Assembly (NCBI GenBank): GCA_037145635.1
Contig: JBBCXB010000010.1
Coordinates: forward strand, 1 to 64,000
DNA from: JAATFS01 sp037145635
Lineage (GTDB): Bacteria > Pseudomonadota > Gammaproteobacteria > Xanthomonadales > Xanthomonadaceae
Direction of reading: 5' to 3'
Length of the DNA: 64,000 nt
The position numbers and the translations under genes were made by a program. This document shows, piece by piece, positions 8,795 to 16,398 of the stretch (position 1 is its first letter; each line of letters opens with the position of its first letter). The notes under the pieces were generated by a model. The model had not been told where the DNA came from. It was given only the letters and a program-made list of their open reading frames with translations, and made no database searches.

Positions 8795-10627
8795 TCACGG
8801 CGCGCGGGTCGGCGCGGCGCGGCCGTCGCCGCGGGCGAAGCCGGCCTCGATCTCCTCGAGGCTGCGCCCGCGCGTCTCCGGCAGCCAGAACGCGACGACC
8901 AGGAAGAACAGCAGCGTGCAGCCGGCCCAGAACCCGAACATGCTGGCGTAGCCATGGCGGCCCACGGTCGGCAGGAAGATCGCGGCCAGGGTGGTGGACA
9001 CGAACTGGTTAATCAGCAGCGCGATGCTCATGCCGTTGGAACGGATGCGGTTCGGCATCAGTTCCGACAGCGCCAGCCACACGCACACGCCCGGACCGAC
9101 CGCGTAGAAGGCGACGAACGCCAGCAGGCCGGCGGCCACCGCGAGGCCGTGGGCCGGCGACGGTACCGGACCGAGGCGTGCCTGGCCGATGCGCAGCGGG
9201 GCCTGCGCCGCATGCGCGGGATCCGCGAACGGGTTCAGGTGCAGCCTGCGGAAGAAGGCGCCGATCACGCCGTCGGCCTGCACCGTGTCGGCACGCGCGA
9301 TGCGCAGCACCGGGCCGCCGGGGTCGTCGCTGCGCAGCGCGAGCACGTTGCCGAAGCCGCCGTAGGCGTAGGACACGGTCAGCTGCAGCGGGCGCTCCTC
9401 GGCCCCGGTGCCGGCCAGGTGCCGCCAGCGTGCCGCGTCCAGCACCAGCTGCAGGCCCTCGTCGCGCACCGCGGCCTGCAGCTGCGGGCGCACATCGGCC
9501 CGGCCGCGCTCGGCCTGGAAGAACAGCAGGGCGGTGGCCAGCAGCGCCACGCACAGGCCGGCGCTGCCGAGCATCAGCAGGAACCTGCGGCCCTTGCGGT
9601 CGACCAGCAGCAGGGCGACCACGGTCATCGCCGCGTTGAGCAGCTTGATCGCCACGTCGGCGCGGTTGGCCGCCGCGCCGGACAGGCCGGCCTGGTTGAG
9701 GATGGTCACCGCGTAGGCCAGCACCGAGTTGACGCCGGTGGCCTGGGTACACGCCAGCACCGTGCAGGCGAGCAGGAACGGCACCACGTAGCGGCGGCTG
9801 AGCAGGGGCTCGCGGCGGCCGTCGGCGCCGCTCGACGGCGGGGCCTGGATCCGCGCCAGCGTCGGTTCCACGGCCGCGGCCGGCAGCACCCGCCGCAGGC
9901 TGCGGCGGGCATCGTCGACGCGGCCACGGCGCACCAGCCAGCGCGGCGACTCGGACAGCCACGCCACGCCGGCGCAGAACGCCAGGCCCGGCGCCAGGCA
10001 GCTCCAGAAGATGGTGCGCCAGGCGTGGTCCTTGACCGCGAACAGCGCCTGCGCCTGCTGCGCGACCGGCAGCGTGCGCACGGCCGCGGCGGCGGCGTCC
10101 ACCGCCTGCGCGTGGTACAGGCCGATCAGGGCGGCCGGCACCAGGCCGACGGTCAGCAGCAGCTGGAACATCGCCGCGCCGCGGCCGCGCCGTTCCGGGC
10201 CCAGCACTTCGGCCAGGTACAGCGGCACCACCACGCCGATCAGGCCGCCGCTGACGCCCTGCAGCAGGCGGCCGAGCAGCAGCGGGGTGTAGCCCGGGGC
10301 CAGCGCCATGACCGGGATGGAGGCGGTGAACAGCACGCCGGCCAGCAGCATGGCGCCACGCCGGCCGATCAGGTCGGCCAGCATCCCGGCGAACAGCGAG
10401 GACAGCACGCTGCCCAGCAGGACCGCCGCGACCACGAAGCCGAGCTGCTGGCTGCTCAACTGCCAGGCCTGGCGGGCGGTGGCCTCCAGGTAGGGCAGGG
10501 CGCCGGCGATGATGCCGATGTCGATGCCGTACAGCAGCCCGCCGAGGCCGCCGATGCAGAGCAGGTAGCGCACCGGGCCGCGAGGCTCGGCAGACGCGGG
10601 CAGGGCGGGCAGCGGGGCGAGAGTCAT
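8795..10627 (-). CDS. agaP: Sugar porter of the MFS, probable N-acetylgalactosamine permease AgaP
   Basis: A 610-residue inner-membrane sugar porter and last gene of the aga operon. Family signatures include LIGRRG after helix 2, ESPRWLVRRGR after helix 6 and LPETRGRSLEEIE at the C-terminus. It is about 100-150 residues longer than usual because of a long hydrophilic insert (roughly residues 365-480) between predicted helices 9 and 10, which would face the periplasm, plus a smaller insert between helices 5 and 6. The operon context (GalNAc kinase, deacetylase, isomerase) makes free GalNAc the likely substrate. A 118-base gap separates it from agaA. Confidence 0.85.
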   Translation of the reverse strand: MTLAPLPALPASAEPRGPVRYLLCIGGLGGLLYGIDIGIIAGALPYLEATARQAWQLSSQQLGFVVAAVLLGSVLSSLFAGMLADLIGRRGAMLLAGVLFTASIPVMALAPGYTPLLLGRLLQGVSGGLIGVVVPLYLAEVLGPERRGRGAAMFQLLLTVGLVPAALIGLYHAQAVDAAAAAVRTLPVAQQAQALFAVKDHAWRTIFWSCLAPGLAFCAGVAWLSESPRWLVRRGRVDDARRSLRRVLPAAAVEPTLARIQAPPSSGADGRREPLLSRRYVVPFLLACTVLACTQATGVNSVLAYAVTILNQAGLSGAAANRADVAIKLLNAAMTVVALLLVDRKGRRFLLMLGSAGLCVALLATALLFFQAERGRADVRPQLQAAVRDEGLQLVLDAARWRHLAGTGAEERPLQLTVSYAYGGFGNVLALRSDDPGGPVLRIARADTVQADGVIGAFFRRLHLNPFADPAHAAQAPLRIGQARLGPVPSPAHGLAVAAGLLAFVAFYAVGPGVCVWLALSELMPNRIRSNGMSIALLINQFVSTTLAAIFLPTVGRHGYASMFGFWAGCTLLFFLVVAFWLPETRGRSLEEIEAGFARGDGRAAPTRAP

Positions 10628-10745
10628 CGACGTTCCTGGCAGGGCGGGAAGGGACTGCGGCTGGGCGAACCGGACGCCGCCCGGCTGCGTTTCGAGAGGG
10701 CCTCGGGGCCGATGCCGGGTGCGCGTCGGGCGGCGCGAACGGCCG

Positions 10746-11858
10746 CTAGCGGCCGACGACCTGGCCGCCCACATACACCTGCTGCAGCCGCAGCTGCGCA
10801 TCCAGCACCACCAGGTCGGCGCGGGCGCCGGGCGCGATGCGGCCACGGTCGTCGAGCCCCAGGTAGTCGGCGGGAAAGGTCGACACGCGCTGCGCGGCAT
10901 CGGCCAGTTCCAGCCCGACCTGCACCAGGTTGCGCAGCGCCTGGTCCATGGTCAGCGCGCTGCCGGCCAGCGAGCCGCTGGCCAGGCGCACGCAGCCGCC
11001 GCACTTGTGCACGCGCTGCTCGCCCAGTGCGTATTCGCCATCGGGCATGCCGGTGGCGGCGGTGGCGTCGGTCACCGCGTACAGCCGCGGGATCGCGCGC
11101 GCGGCCAGGCGGATCACGCCCGGGTGCACGTGCTGCAGGTCGGGGATGATCTCGGCGTACTGCGCATGCGCCAGCGCGGCGGCGGCGATGCCCGGCCGGT
11201 AGTGGTCGACGCCGGTCATGCCGTTGAACAGGTGGGTGAAGCCGGTGGCGCCGGCCTGCAGCGCGGCCACGCCGTCCTCGTAGGTGCCGGCGCTGTGGCC
11301 CAGCTGCACGCGGATGCCGAGCGCGGCCAGCGCGGGGATCAGCGCGGTGTGCGCGCCGATCTCCGGCGCCAGCGTCATCACCCGGATCGGCGCCAGCGCC
11401 TGCAGCTGCCGTACCCGCGCCAGCGTCGCCTCGACGGTGCGGTCGGGCTGGGCGCCCAGCCGCTGCGGGCTGATGAAGGGGCCTTCCAGGTGCACGCCGG
11501 CGATGCAGGCGGCCCCGGCCTCCGGCGCGGCGATGGTCGCGGCCACGCCGCGCAGGGCGCGTTCGATCTCGTCCGGGCCGGCGGTCATGGTCGTGGCCAG
11601 CAGGGTGGTGGTGCCGAAGCGCGCGTGCGCGCGGGCGATGGTGCGGGCCACGTCGCCGCCCTGCATCAGGTCCACGCCGGCGGCGCCGTGCACGTGCAGG
11701 TCCACGAAGCCCGGCAGGATCACCGGCAGCTGCGGGTCGTCGCCGCCGCTGTGGTCGTCGACCTGCAGCCGGCGGATCCGCGCATCGAAGTGGAGGTGGC
11801 CGCGCCGCCATCCCAGCGGGGTCAGCAGGCGGCCGTGGAGGGAGCGCGTTTCGGTCAT
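10746..11858 (-). CDS. agaA: N-acetylgalactosamine-6-phosphate deacetylase (NagA/AgaA family)
   Basis: A 370-residue amidohydrolase of the NagA family. It should remove acetate from GalNAc-6-phosphate (or GlcNAc-6-phosphate) in the cytoplasm. Motifs in order: HVHG (metal site), HLEGPF, GHSAGT, THLFNGMT and VTDATAATGMPDG, the last holding the catalytic Asp. Its start codon overlaps the stop of agaR by four bases (ATGA), so the two are translationally coupled. The neighbouring AgaS, AgaZ and ROK kinase favour GalNAc over GlcNAc; sequence alone does not separate the two substrates. Confidence 0.9.
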   Translation of the reverse strand: MTETRSLHGRLLTPLGWRRGHLHFDARIRRLQVDDHSGGDDPQLPVILPGFVDLHVHGAAGVDLMQGGDVARTIARAHARFGTTTLLATTMTAGPDEIERALRGVAATIAAPEAGAACIAGVHLEGPFISPQRLGAQPDRTVEATLARVRQLQALAPIRVMTLAPEIGAHTALIPALAALGIRVQLGHSAGTYEDGVAALQAGATGFTHLFNGMTGVDHYRPGIAAAALAHAQYAEIIPDLQHVHPGVIRLAARAIPRLYAVTDATAATGMPDGEYALGEQRVHKCGGCVRLASGSLAGSALTMDQALRNLVQVGLELADAAQRVSTFPADYLGLDDRGRIAPGARADLVVLDAQLRLQQVYVGGQVVGR

Positions 11859-12631
11859 GCGGGCGGCTCGGCGATGATCACGTCGATGCCCAGCCGCTGC
11901 AGGCCCTCGCGGGTCGCCTCGTCGATGCCGGCGTCGGTGATGATGGCGTGGATCTGGTCCAGGCGGGCGATGCGGTGCAGGCTGACCCGGCCGAATTTCG
12001 AGGCGTCGGTCAGCACCACGACGCGGCGCGCGCGCTCGACCATGCGGTGGTTGAGGCGGGCTTCGGCCTCGTCGTGGGTGGTCAGGCCGAACTGCAGGTC
12101 CAGGCCGTCCACGCCGAGGAACAGGGTGTCGAAGCTGTAGGCGTTCAGGCTGGCCTCGGCCTGGCTGCCCTGCAGCGACAGCGACTGCTGGCGCAGCTGG
12201 CCGCCGGTCAGCAGCACGTTGATGCCGGGTGCGTTGGCCAGCTCCCAGGCGATGTTCAGGCCGTTGGTCATCACCGTCACGTCGCGCTGCGTGCGCAGGT
12301 GGCGGGCCAGCGTCATCGTGGTGGAGCCGGAGTCGATGATGATGTTGTCGCCGGAGCGCACCCCGCGCGCGGCGGCCGCACCGATGGATTCCTTCAGCGG
12401 CAGGTTCAGCGCGTCCTTTTCGTGGATGTCCTGTTCCTGCGGCGGCGTGCGCACCAGCGTGGCGCCGCCGTGCGTCCGCGTGGCCAGGCCCTGCGCCTCG
12501 AAGTGGCTCAGGTCGGCGCGGATGGTCACCGCCGACACGCCGAAGCGCGCGACCAGATCGGCCACCTGCACCGAGGCGTGCTCGATCAGCAGCTGCAGGA
12601 TCTGGTGCCGGCGGGAGCGGGTATTGCGCAT
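11855..12631 (-). CDS. agaR: DeoR-family transcriptional repressor AgaR
   Basis: A 258-residue DeoR/GlpR-type regulator. It has an N-terminal winged helix (RRHQILQLLIEH, then FGVSAVTIRADLSHFEAQG) and a C-terminal sugar-phosphate sensing domain with DSGSTTMTLARHL and TNGLNIAWEL. It is predicted to repress both divergent aga transcripts until a GalNAc-derived phosphosugar binds. The ATG at 12631 is preferred to a TTG two codons earlier. It lies inside the operon it should control, so it is probably autoregulated. TTTCG-type boxes at 16.1-16.4 kb match what is known of E. coli AgaR sites. Confidence 0.9.
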   Translation of the reverse strand: MRNTRSRRHQILQLLIEHASVQVADLVARFGVSAVTIRADLSHFEAQGLATRTHGGATLVRTPPQEQDIHEKDALNLPLKESIGAAAARGVRSGDNIIIDSGSTTMTLARHLRTQRDVTVMTNGLNIAWELANAPGINVLLTGGQLRQQSLSLQGSQAEASLNAYSFDTLFLGVDGLDLQFGLTTHDEAEARLNHRMVERARRVVVLTDASKFGRVSLHRIARLDQIHAIITDAGIDEATREGLQRLGIDVIIAEPPA

Positions 12632-12664
12632 GGCCAATCTCTCGTTTCGCTGGGAAAGGGGAGA

Positions 12665-13999
12665 TTAGCCGTTCGCAAGAACGCTGGCAGCCGAACTTGC
12701 GTTCTGCTTGCGTGTCCCGGCCCGGTTGGCGCTGCAGGCGCGGGCGTACTCGCCCAGGCACAGGCCGATGCGGTGCTGCACCAGCGCGGCGGGCGTGTTG
12801 GCCAGGGTGCCCTCGCGCACCGCGCGGTACTGCTCCGGCAGGTACTGGCTCAGCAGCGCCAGCGGCGGTGCGTGGCGTTCCAGGTTGGCGAACAGGGTCC
12901 GCACCGCGGCCACCAGCGCCGGCTCGCCCCAGTAGTAGCGGCAGCGGTCGCTGAAGGCATGGCGGCGCAGCCGCCGCAGGGTGTCCGCGTCGCCGTGGTA
13001 GTGCGCCTGCCACGCGTCCGGTCGCGCCAGCATCGCCGCCTCCAGCACCTCCGGCAGGCGCGAGCACTGCGCGTCCGGGAACAGCTCGGCCTCGATCGCG
13101 GCCAGCGCGAACAGGGCCTCGCGGTAGGCGAAGGTGGCGGCCGGGCCGACCTTGAGGATGGCGAAGTGGTCGCGTACCAGGGCGTGCAGGCCGCTTTCGC
13201 GCTGGTAGTCGGTGGAGTGCGCCTCGAACACGATGCGCGGCTGGCGCTCGAGGAAGTCGGCCAGCTCGGCGGCGGCCGCCGGGTCGTACTCGTGCACGTG
13301 GCTGTGGTCGAAGTCCACGCCCGGCTGCACCACCAGTGCGATCACGCGCTGCCAGGCCTCGCGCAGCGGCGGCGTGTCGAAGGCCTGCCGATGGATGGCC
13401 AGGGTCTGAGCGGCGGCATCCGGCGTGGTGACCCGCAGGCCGCCGGCCAGCGAGGCTTCGCCGCCGGGAACCGGCACCTCGGTGCCGATCACGTAGAGCG
13501 GCGGCGGCCGGCCGTGCTCGGCCGCGGTGCGCTCGGCGATCGTGGCCAGTTCGGCCGAGCGTGCGGCGACCAGGGCATCGGGCAGCGGCACCGGGTCGTC
13601 GGCGCAGGACATGCTGCAGTCCAGGTGGATCTTGTGGAACCCGGCGGCGACGTAGGATTCGATCAGCACGCGGGCCTGGGCCATGGCCTCGGCGGCCGGC
13701 CGCTTCTGCCAGGCATTCGGGCCGAGGTGGTCGCCGCCGAGGATCAGCCGCTCGCGCGGAAAACCGGCCTCGTCGGCCAGCGCGCCGACATAGTCGCGGT
13801 ACTCCGGCGGGGTCATGCCGGTGTAGCCGCCGAACTGGTCGACCTGGTTGGAGGTGGCCTCGACCAGCAGCACGGTGCCGTGCGCGCGCGCCACGGCCAG
13901 GGCCGCGCGCAGCACCTGCTCGTGGCTGCAGCAGACGCTGTACAGGCCGACGTTGTGGCCGGCGCGGTGGGAGGCGAGCAGGGTCTGCAACGGGGACAT
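12665..13999 (-). CDS. agaZ: AgaZ/GatZ/KbaZ-family protein (tagatose-phosphate branch)
   Basis: A 444-residue protein of the GatZ/KbaZ/AgaZ family. Members are described as the non-catalytic chaperone subunit of tagatose-1,6-bisphosphate aldolase and have also been proposed, from comparative genomics, to act as tagatose-6-phosphate kinase. The conserved TIM-barrel stretches GLYSVCCSHEQVLRAAL, LVEATSNQVDQFGGYTGM, ILGGDHLGPNAW, KIHLDCSMSCADDP and FEAHSTDYQ are all present. The start gives MSPLQTLLASHRAG. It lies 16 bases after the ROK kinase gene and 33 bases before agaR. No GatY/KbaY partner is encoded in the window, which matters for its role. Confidence 0.9.
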   Translation of the reverse strand: MSPLQTLLASHRAGHNVGLYSVCCSHEQVLRAALAVARAHGTVLLVEATSNQVDQFGGYTGMTPPEYRDYVGALADEAGFPRERLILGGDHLGPNAWQKRPAAEAMAQARVLIESYVAAGFHKIHLDCSMSCADDPVPLPDALVAARSAELATIAERTAAEHGRPPPLYVIGTEVPVPGGEASLAGGLRVTTPDAAAQTLAIHRQAFDTPPLREAWQRVIALVVQPGVDFDHSHVHEYDPAAAAELADFLERQPRIVFEAHSTDYQRESGLHALVRDHFAILKVGPAATFAYREALFALAAIEAELFPDAQCSRLPEVLEAAMLARPDAWQAHYHGDADTLRRLRRHAFSDRCRYYWGEPALVAAVRTLFANLERHAPPLALLSQYLPEQYRAVREGTLANTPAALVQHRIGLCLGEYARACSANRAGTRKQNASSAASVLANG

Positions 14000-14015
14000 G
14001 GTCAGGCTCCGGGCA

Positions 14016-14954
14016 TCAGGAAAACGAGGGCTGGCAGGCGAGCAGGGCGGCACCGCGCGCGCCGCCGGCATCGCCGAAGCGTGGCGGCACGATCGGTGGC
14101 ACCTGCACGCCGTCGAACAGATGGGCGGCGATCGCCGCGGGCAGCTGCCGGTACAGCGGCGCGTACTGCGACAGGCCGCCGCCGAGCACGATCACGTGCG
14201 GGTCCAGCGCCAGCACCAGCGCGGCCAGGCTGTGGCCGAGCAGGTCGCGGTGGAGGTCCAGCGCCTGCCGGGCGCGGGCATCGCCGGCGTCGGCCAGGGC
14301 GATCACCGCGCTGGCGTCGGTCGCCGCGCCGCCGAGGTGGCGCTCGATCATCGCCAGGCCGCTGCCGGACACGTAGCGCTCCACGCAGCCCTGCAGGCCG
14401 CAGCCGCAGTCCAGCAGCGGCAGGCCGTGGCGCTGCAGCAGGTGGGCGGGCACGCTCCAGTGGCCCCATTCGCCGGCCAGGCCGTTGAAGCCGGACAGCA
14501 GGCGACCGTGCAGGCAGAAACCGCCGCCGGCCCCGGTGCCGAGGATGGCGCCGAACATGCTGGGGTAGCCGGCGGCGGCCCCCCCGTGCGCCTCGGAGAG
14601 GGCGAAGCACTGCAGGTCGTTGCCGAAGGACAGTGGGCGCTGCAGGCGCGCCTGCAGGTCCTGCGCCACGCAGCGCCCGGTCAGCGCCGGCACGTTCGTG
14701 CTGAGCTGGCGGCCGGTCCGGCGGTCGCGCACGCCGGGCAGGGCGATGCCGATGGGCGCGTCGGCGCCGCCCAGGGCCGCATCGGCCTCGGCCACCAGCG
14801 CCAGCAGCGCCTGCAGGAAGCCGTCGTAGCTGCCCTGCGGCGTCGCCACGCGGCGGCGCCAGGTCACCTGCAGGGACGCATCGCAGGCCGCCAGCTCGAT
14901 CTTGGTGCCGCCGATGTCGATGCCGTAGCCGACCGGGGCGCTCGGCTCAGCCAT
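14016..14954 (-). CDS. agaK: ROK-family sugar kinase, probable N-acetylgalactosamine kinase AgaK
   Basis: A 312-residue cytoplasmic kinase. It shows the ROK ATP-binding start GIDIGGTKIELA, the phosphate loop region LGTGAGGGF, the sugar-binding GFNGLAGEWGH, and the zinc-binding ROK signature CGCGLQGCVERYVSG. It is predicted to phosphorylate incoming GalNAc at C6, replacing the PTS step of enterobacteria. It overlaps the end of agaS by eight bases and precedes agaZ by 16 bases, so translation is likely coupled. Glucokinase or GlcNAc kinase activity cannot be excluded from sequence; operon context argues for GalNAc. Confidence 0.88.
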   Translation of the reverse strand: MAEPSAPVGYGIDIGGTKIELAACDASLQVTWRRRVATPQGSYDGFLQALLALVAEADAALGGADAPIGIALPGVRDRRTGRQLSTNVPALTGRCVAQDLQARLQRPLSFGNDLQCFALSEAHGGAAAGYPSMFGAILGTGAGGGFCLHGRLLSGFNGLAGEWGHWSVPAHLLQRHGLPLLDCGCGLQGCVERYVSGSGLAMIERHLGGAATDASAVIALADAGDARARQALDLHRDLLGHSLAALVLALDPHVIVLGGGLSQYAPLYRQLPAAIAAHLFDGVQVPPIVPPRFGDAGGARGAALLACQPSFS

Positions 14955-16101
14955 GGTGGATGGCGACGCCCTGGACCACGCGGTTGACGGTGCCGTCCGG
15001 GAACGGGTTGTCCGGGGTCAGGCCGAGCGCGGCGGAGCGCTGCAGCGCGTACAACTGGGCGAAGCCCAGCCACACCGGCGCCAGCCACGGGTCGTCCACG
15101 GCGGGAACGGCCAGGGTGCAGTCGTCGTCGCTGCCCGGCTCGGCCTGCGGCCCGAGCGACAGCACGCGGCCGGCCACGCCGTCGCGGCGCAGCTCGTCGA
15201 GCAGGTCCTGTTCGTAGCGGCGCGCCAGCGGCTGCGCGCTGCGCAGCACGACCACCAGGGTATCGCCGTCCAGCGTGGACTTCGGCCCGTGGCGGAAGCC
15301 CAGCGGGGTGTTGGCCAGGGCCAGCACGCGGCCGGCGGTCAGTTCCAGCACCTTCAGCGCGCACTCGCGCGCCAGCGCCTCCAGCGGACCACTGGCGAGG
15401 TAGATCACCCGCGTGAACGGGCGTTGCGCGAGCGTGGCGACCGCAGTGTCCCAGTGCGCCAGGCCGGTGCGTCCCAGCGCGGCGATCCGCTCCAGGCGGG
15501 CGCTGCGCGCGTCCCAGGGCGCGCGGTCGAACACGGTCAGGGCGGCCAGCAGCATGCAGGTCAGGCTGCTGGTCATGGCGAAGGCGCGGTCGCAGCTGGC
15601 GGCGGGCATCAGCAGGGTGCAGGTGTCGGCGCGGCCAGCGCCGCGGCGGGCGAGGTCGCCTTCGGCGTTGCAGGTGATGTCGAGGAAGCGCGCGTCGTCC
15701 ACGTCGCTGCGCACGCGCTCCACCGCGGCCACGCTTTCCGGGCTGGAACCGCTGCGGCCGAACGACACCAGCAGGGTCGGGCGCTCGCGCTGCAGGTACA
15801 GCGCCGGGTGGGTCAGCAGGCTGGTGGTATGCACCGCGCGTACCTCGGCCGGCCACTGGGCGTTGATCGTATCGGCCACCATCTCGGCGACGAAGCCGGA
15901 GCTGCCGGCGCCGGTGAACAGCACGCGCTGGCCGGGATCGAGCAGGCGGTCGCCGAGCAGGGCCTGCAGGCGCTCGCGGGCGGCCGGCAGGTCGTGCGCC
16001 AGGGTCGCCCACAGGGCGGGCTGCTGGGCGATTTCGGTGGCGGTGTCCGCGCCGCCCAGGCGCTGCCAGGCGGACACATCGGAGAGCAGGGTTACGTCCA
16101 T
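14947..16101 (-). CDS. agaS: SIS-domain galactosamine-6-phosphate deaminase/isomerase AgaS
   Basis: A 384-residue protein with two SIS domains, first gene of the aga operon. AgaS enzymes convert galactosamine-6-phosphate to tagatose-6-phosphate and ammonia. Phosphosugar-binding motifs are GAGSSGFVAEM near residue 65, SFGRSGSSPESV near 115 and SGPLEALARECALKVLEL near 240. The family-specific FRHGPKS and FPDGTVNRVVQGV follow toward the C-terminus. Length and order match AgaS rather than GlmS or NagB-II, although NagB-II activity is the main alternative. The upstream 300 bases carry several CTTTCG/CGAAAG boxes. Confidence 0.9.
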   Translation of the reverse strand: MDVTLLSDVSAWQRLGGADTATEIAQQPALWATLAHDLPAARERLQALLGDRLLDPGQRVLFTGAGSSGFVAEMVADTINAQWPAEVRAVHTTSLLTHPALYLQRERPTLLVSFGRSGSSPESVAAVERVRSDVDDARFLDITCNAEGDLARRGAGRADTCTLLMPAASCDRAFAMTSSLTCMLLAALTVFDRAPWDARSARLERIAALGRTGLAHWDTAVATLAQRPFTRVIYLASGPLEALARECALKVLELTAGRVLALANTPLGFRHGPKSTLDGDTLVVVLRSAQPLARRYEQDLLDELRRDGVAGRVLSLGPQAEPGSDDDCTLAVPAVDDPWLAPVWLGFAQLYALQRSAALGLTPDNPFPDGTVNRVVQGVAIHHG

Positions 16102-16125
16102 TCGCGGTTCCAGTTGGGCCCTCGC

Positions 16126-16154
16126 ACCATCGGTGCTTTCTTTCGAAATGTCAA
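16126..16154 (-). promoter_or_regulatory. Possible promoter of the aga operon
   Basis: On the minus strand a perfect TTGACA (16154 down to 16149) is followed, after 17 bases, by GATGGT (16131-16126), a weak -10. The element overlaps the CTTTCGAAA box at 16140-16148, so repressor binding there would block it. The 5' leader to agaS would be about 20 bases. The -10 is poor, so this is a candidate only. Confidence 0.35.
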
Positions 16155-16175
16155 ATAAAGAAAGTAAATCGAAAG
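16136..16175. promoter_or_regulatory. Candidate AgaR operator cluster, agaS side
   Basis: CTTTC at 16136-16140 and CTTTCGAAA at 16140-16148 are followed by two GAAAGTAA repeats (from 16160 and from 16171) spaced exactly 11 bases apart, on one face of the helix. DeoR-family regulators commonly bind such short direct and inverted TTTCG-type repeats. The region is 35-75 bases upstream of agaS and unusually A/T-rich for this genome. Confidence 0.5.
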
Positions 16176-16296
16176 TAATATTGGCGGTACGGCTTCGCGA
16201 CGAGAACCTGCGCTGAAACGAAACTTCGGGGCATCAGGCCTTGCGAGCCGGGCTTTTCGGACTTCCACAGGGCACTACGAAAAGCGCTGTCGGTCT

Positions 16297-16337
16297 ATAC
16301 TTTCGTTTTATTTGATTTCATCTTGCTTTTTACTTTC
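16297..16337. promoter_or_regulatory. Candidate AgaR operator, central site
   Basis: The 17 bases TTTCGTTTTATTTGATT (16301-16317) match the TTTCRTTTYRTTTYWTT core that I recall for E. coli AgaR operators at all but one position. A further CTTTC box follows at 16333-16337, 33 bases (three turns) from the CTTTC at 16300-16304. The site lies between the divergent aga transcripts and just upstream of the GH31 promoter. Confidence 0.5.
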
Positions 16338-16343
16338 AATTTG

Positions 16344-16373
16344 TTGACAGCTTTCGAATCCCTGTCCTAGAGT
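16344..16373 (+). promoter_or_regulatory. Promoter of the GH31-receptor-GH109 operon
   Basis: A perfect -35 TTGACA (16344-16349) and a -10 TAGAGT (16368-16373) are separated by 18 bases, placing the transcript start near 16380. The spacer contains CTTTCGAA (16351-16358), an operator-like box ideally placed to exclude RNA polymerase. This is the most canonical promoter I see in the window. Confidence 0.6.
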
Positions 16374-16383
16374 CGGCCCACCG

Positions 16384-16392
16384 CTTTCGAAA
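16384..16392. promoter_or_regulatory. CTTTCGAAA box at the GH31 transcript start
   Basis: CTTTCGAAA at 16384-16392 lies just downstream of the predicted transcription start and 33 bases (three helical turns) from the copy in the promoter spacer at 16351. Together with 16140-16148 it is one of three nearly identical boxes in the divergent region, consistent with cooperative repression by AgaR. Confidence 0.45.
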
Positions 16393-16398
16393 CGCCCG

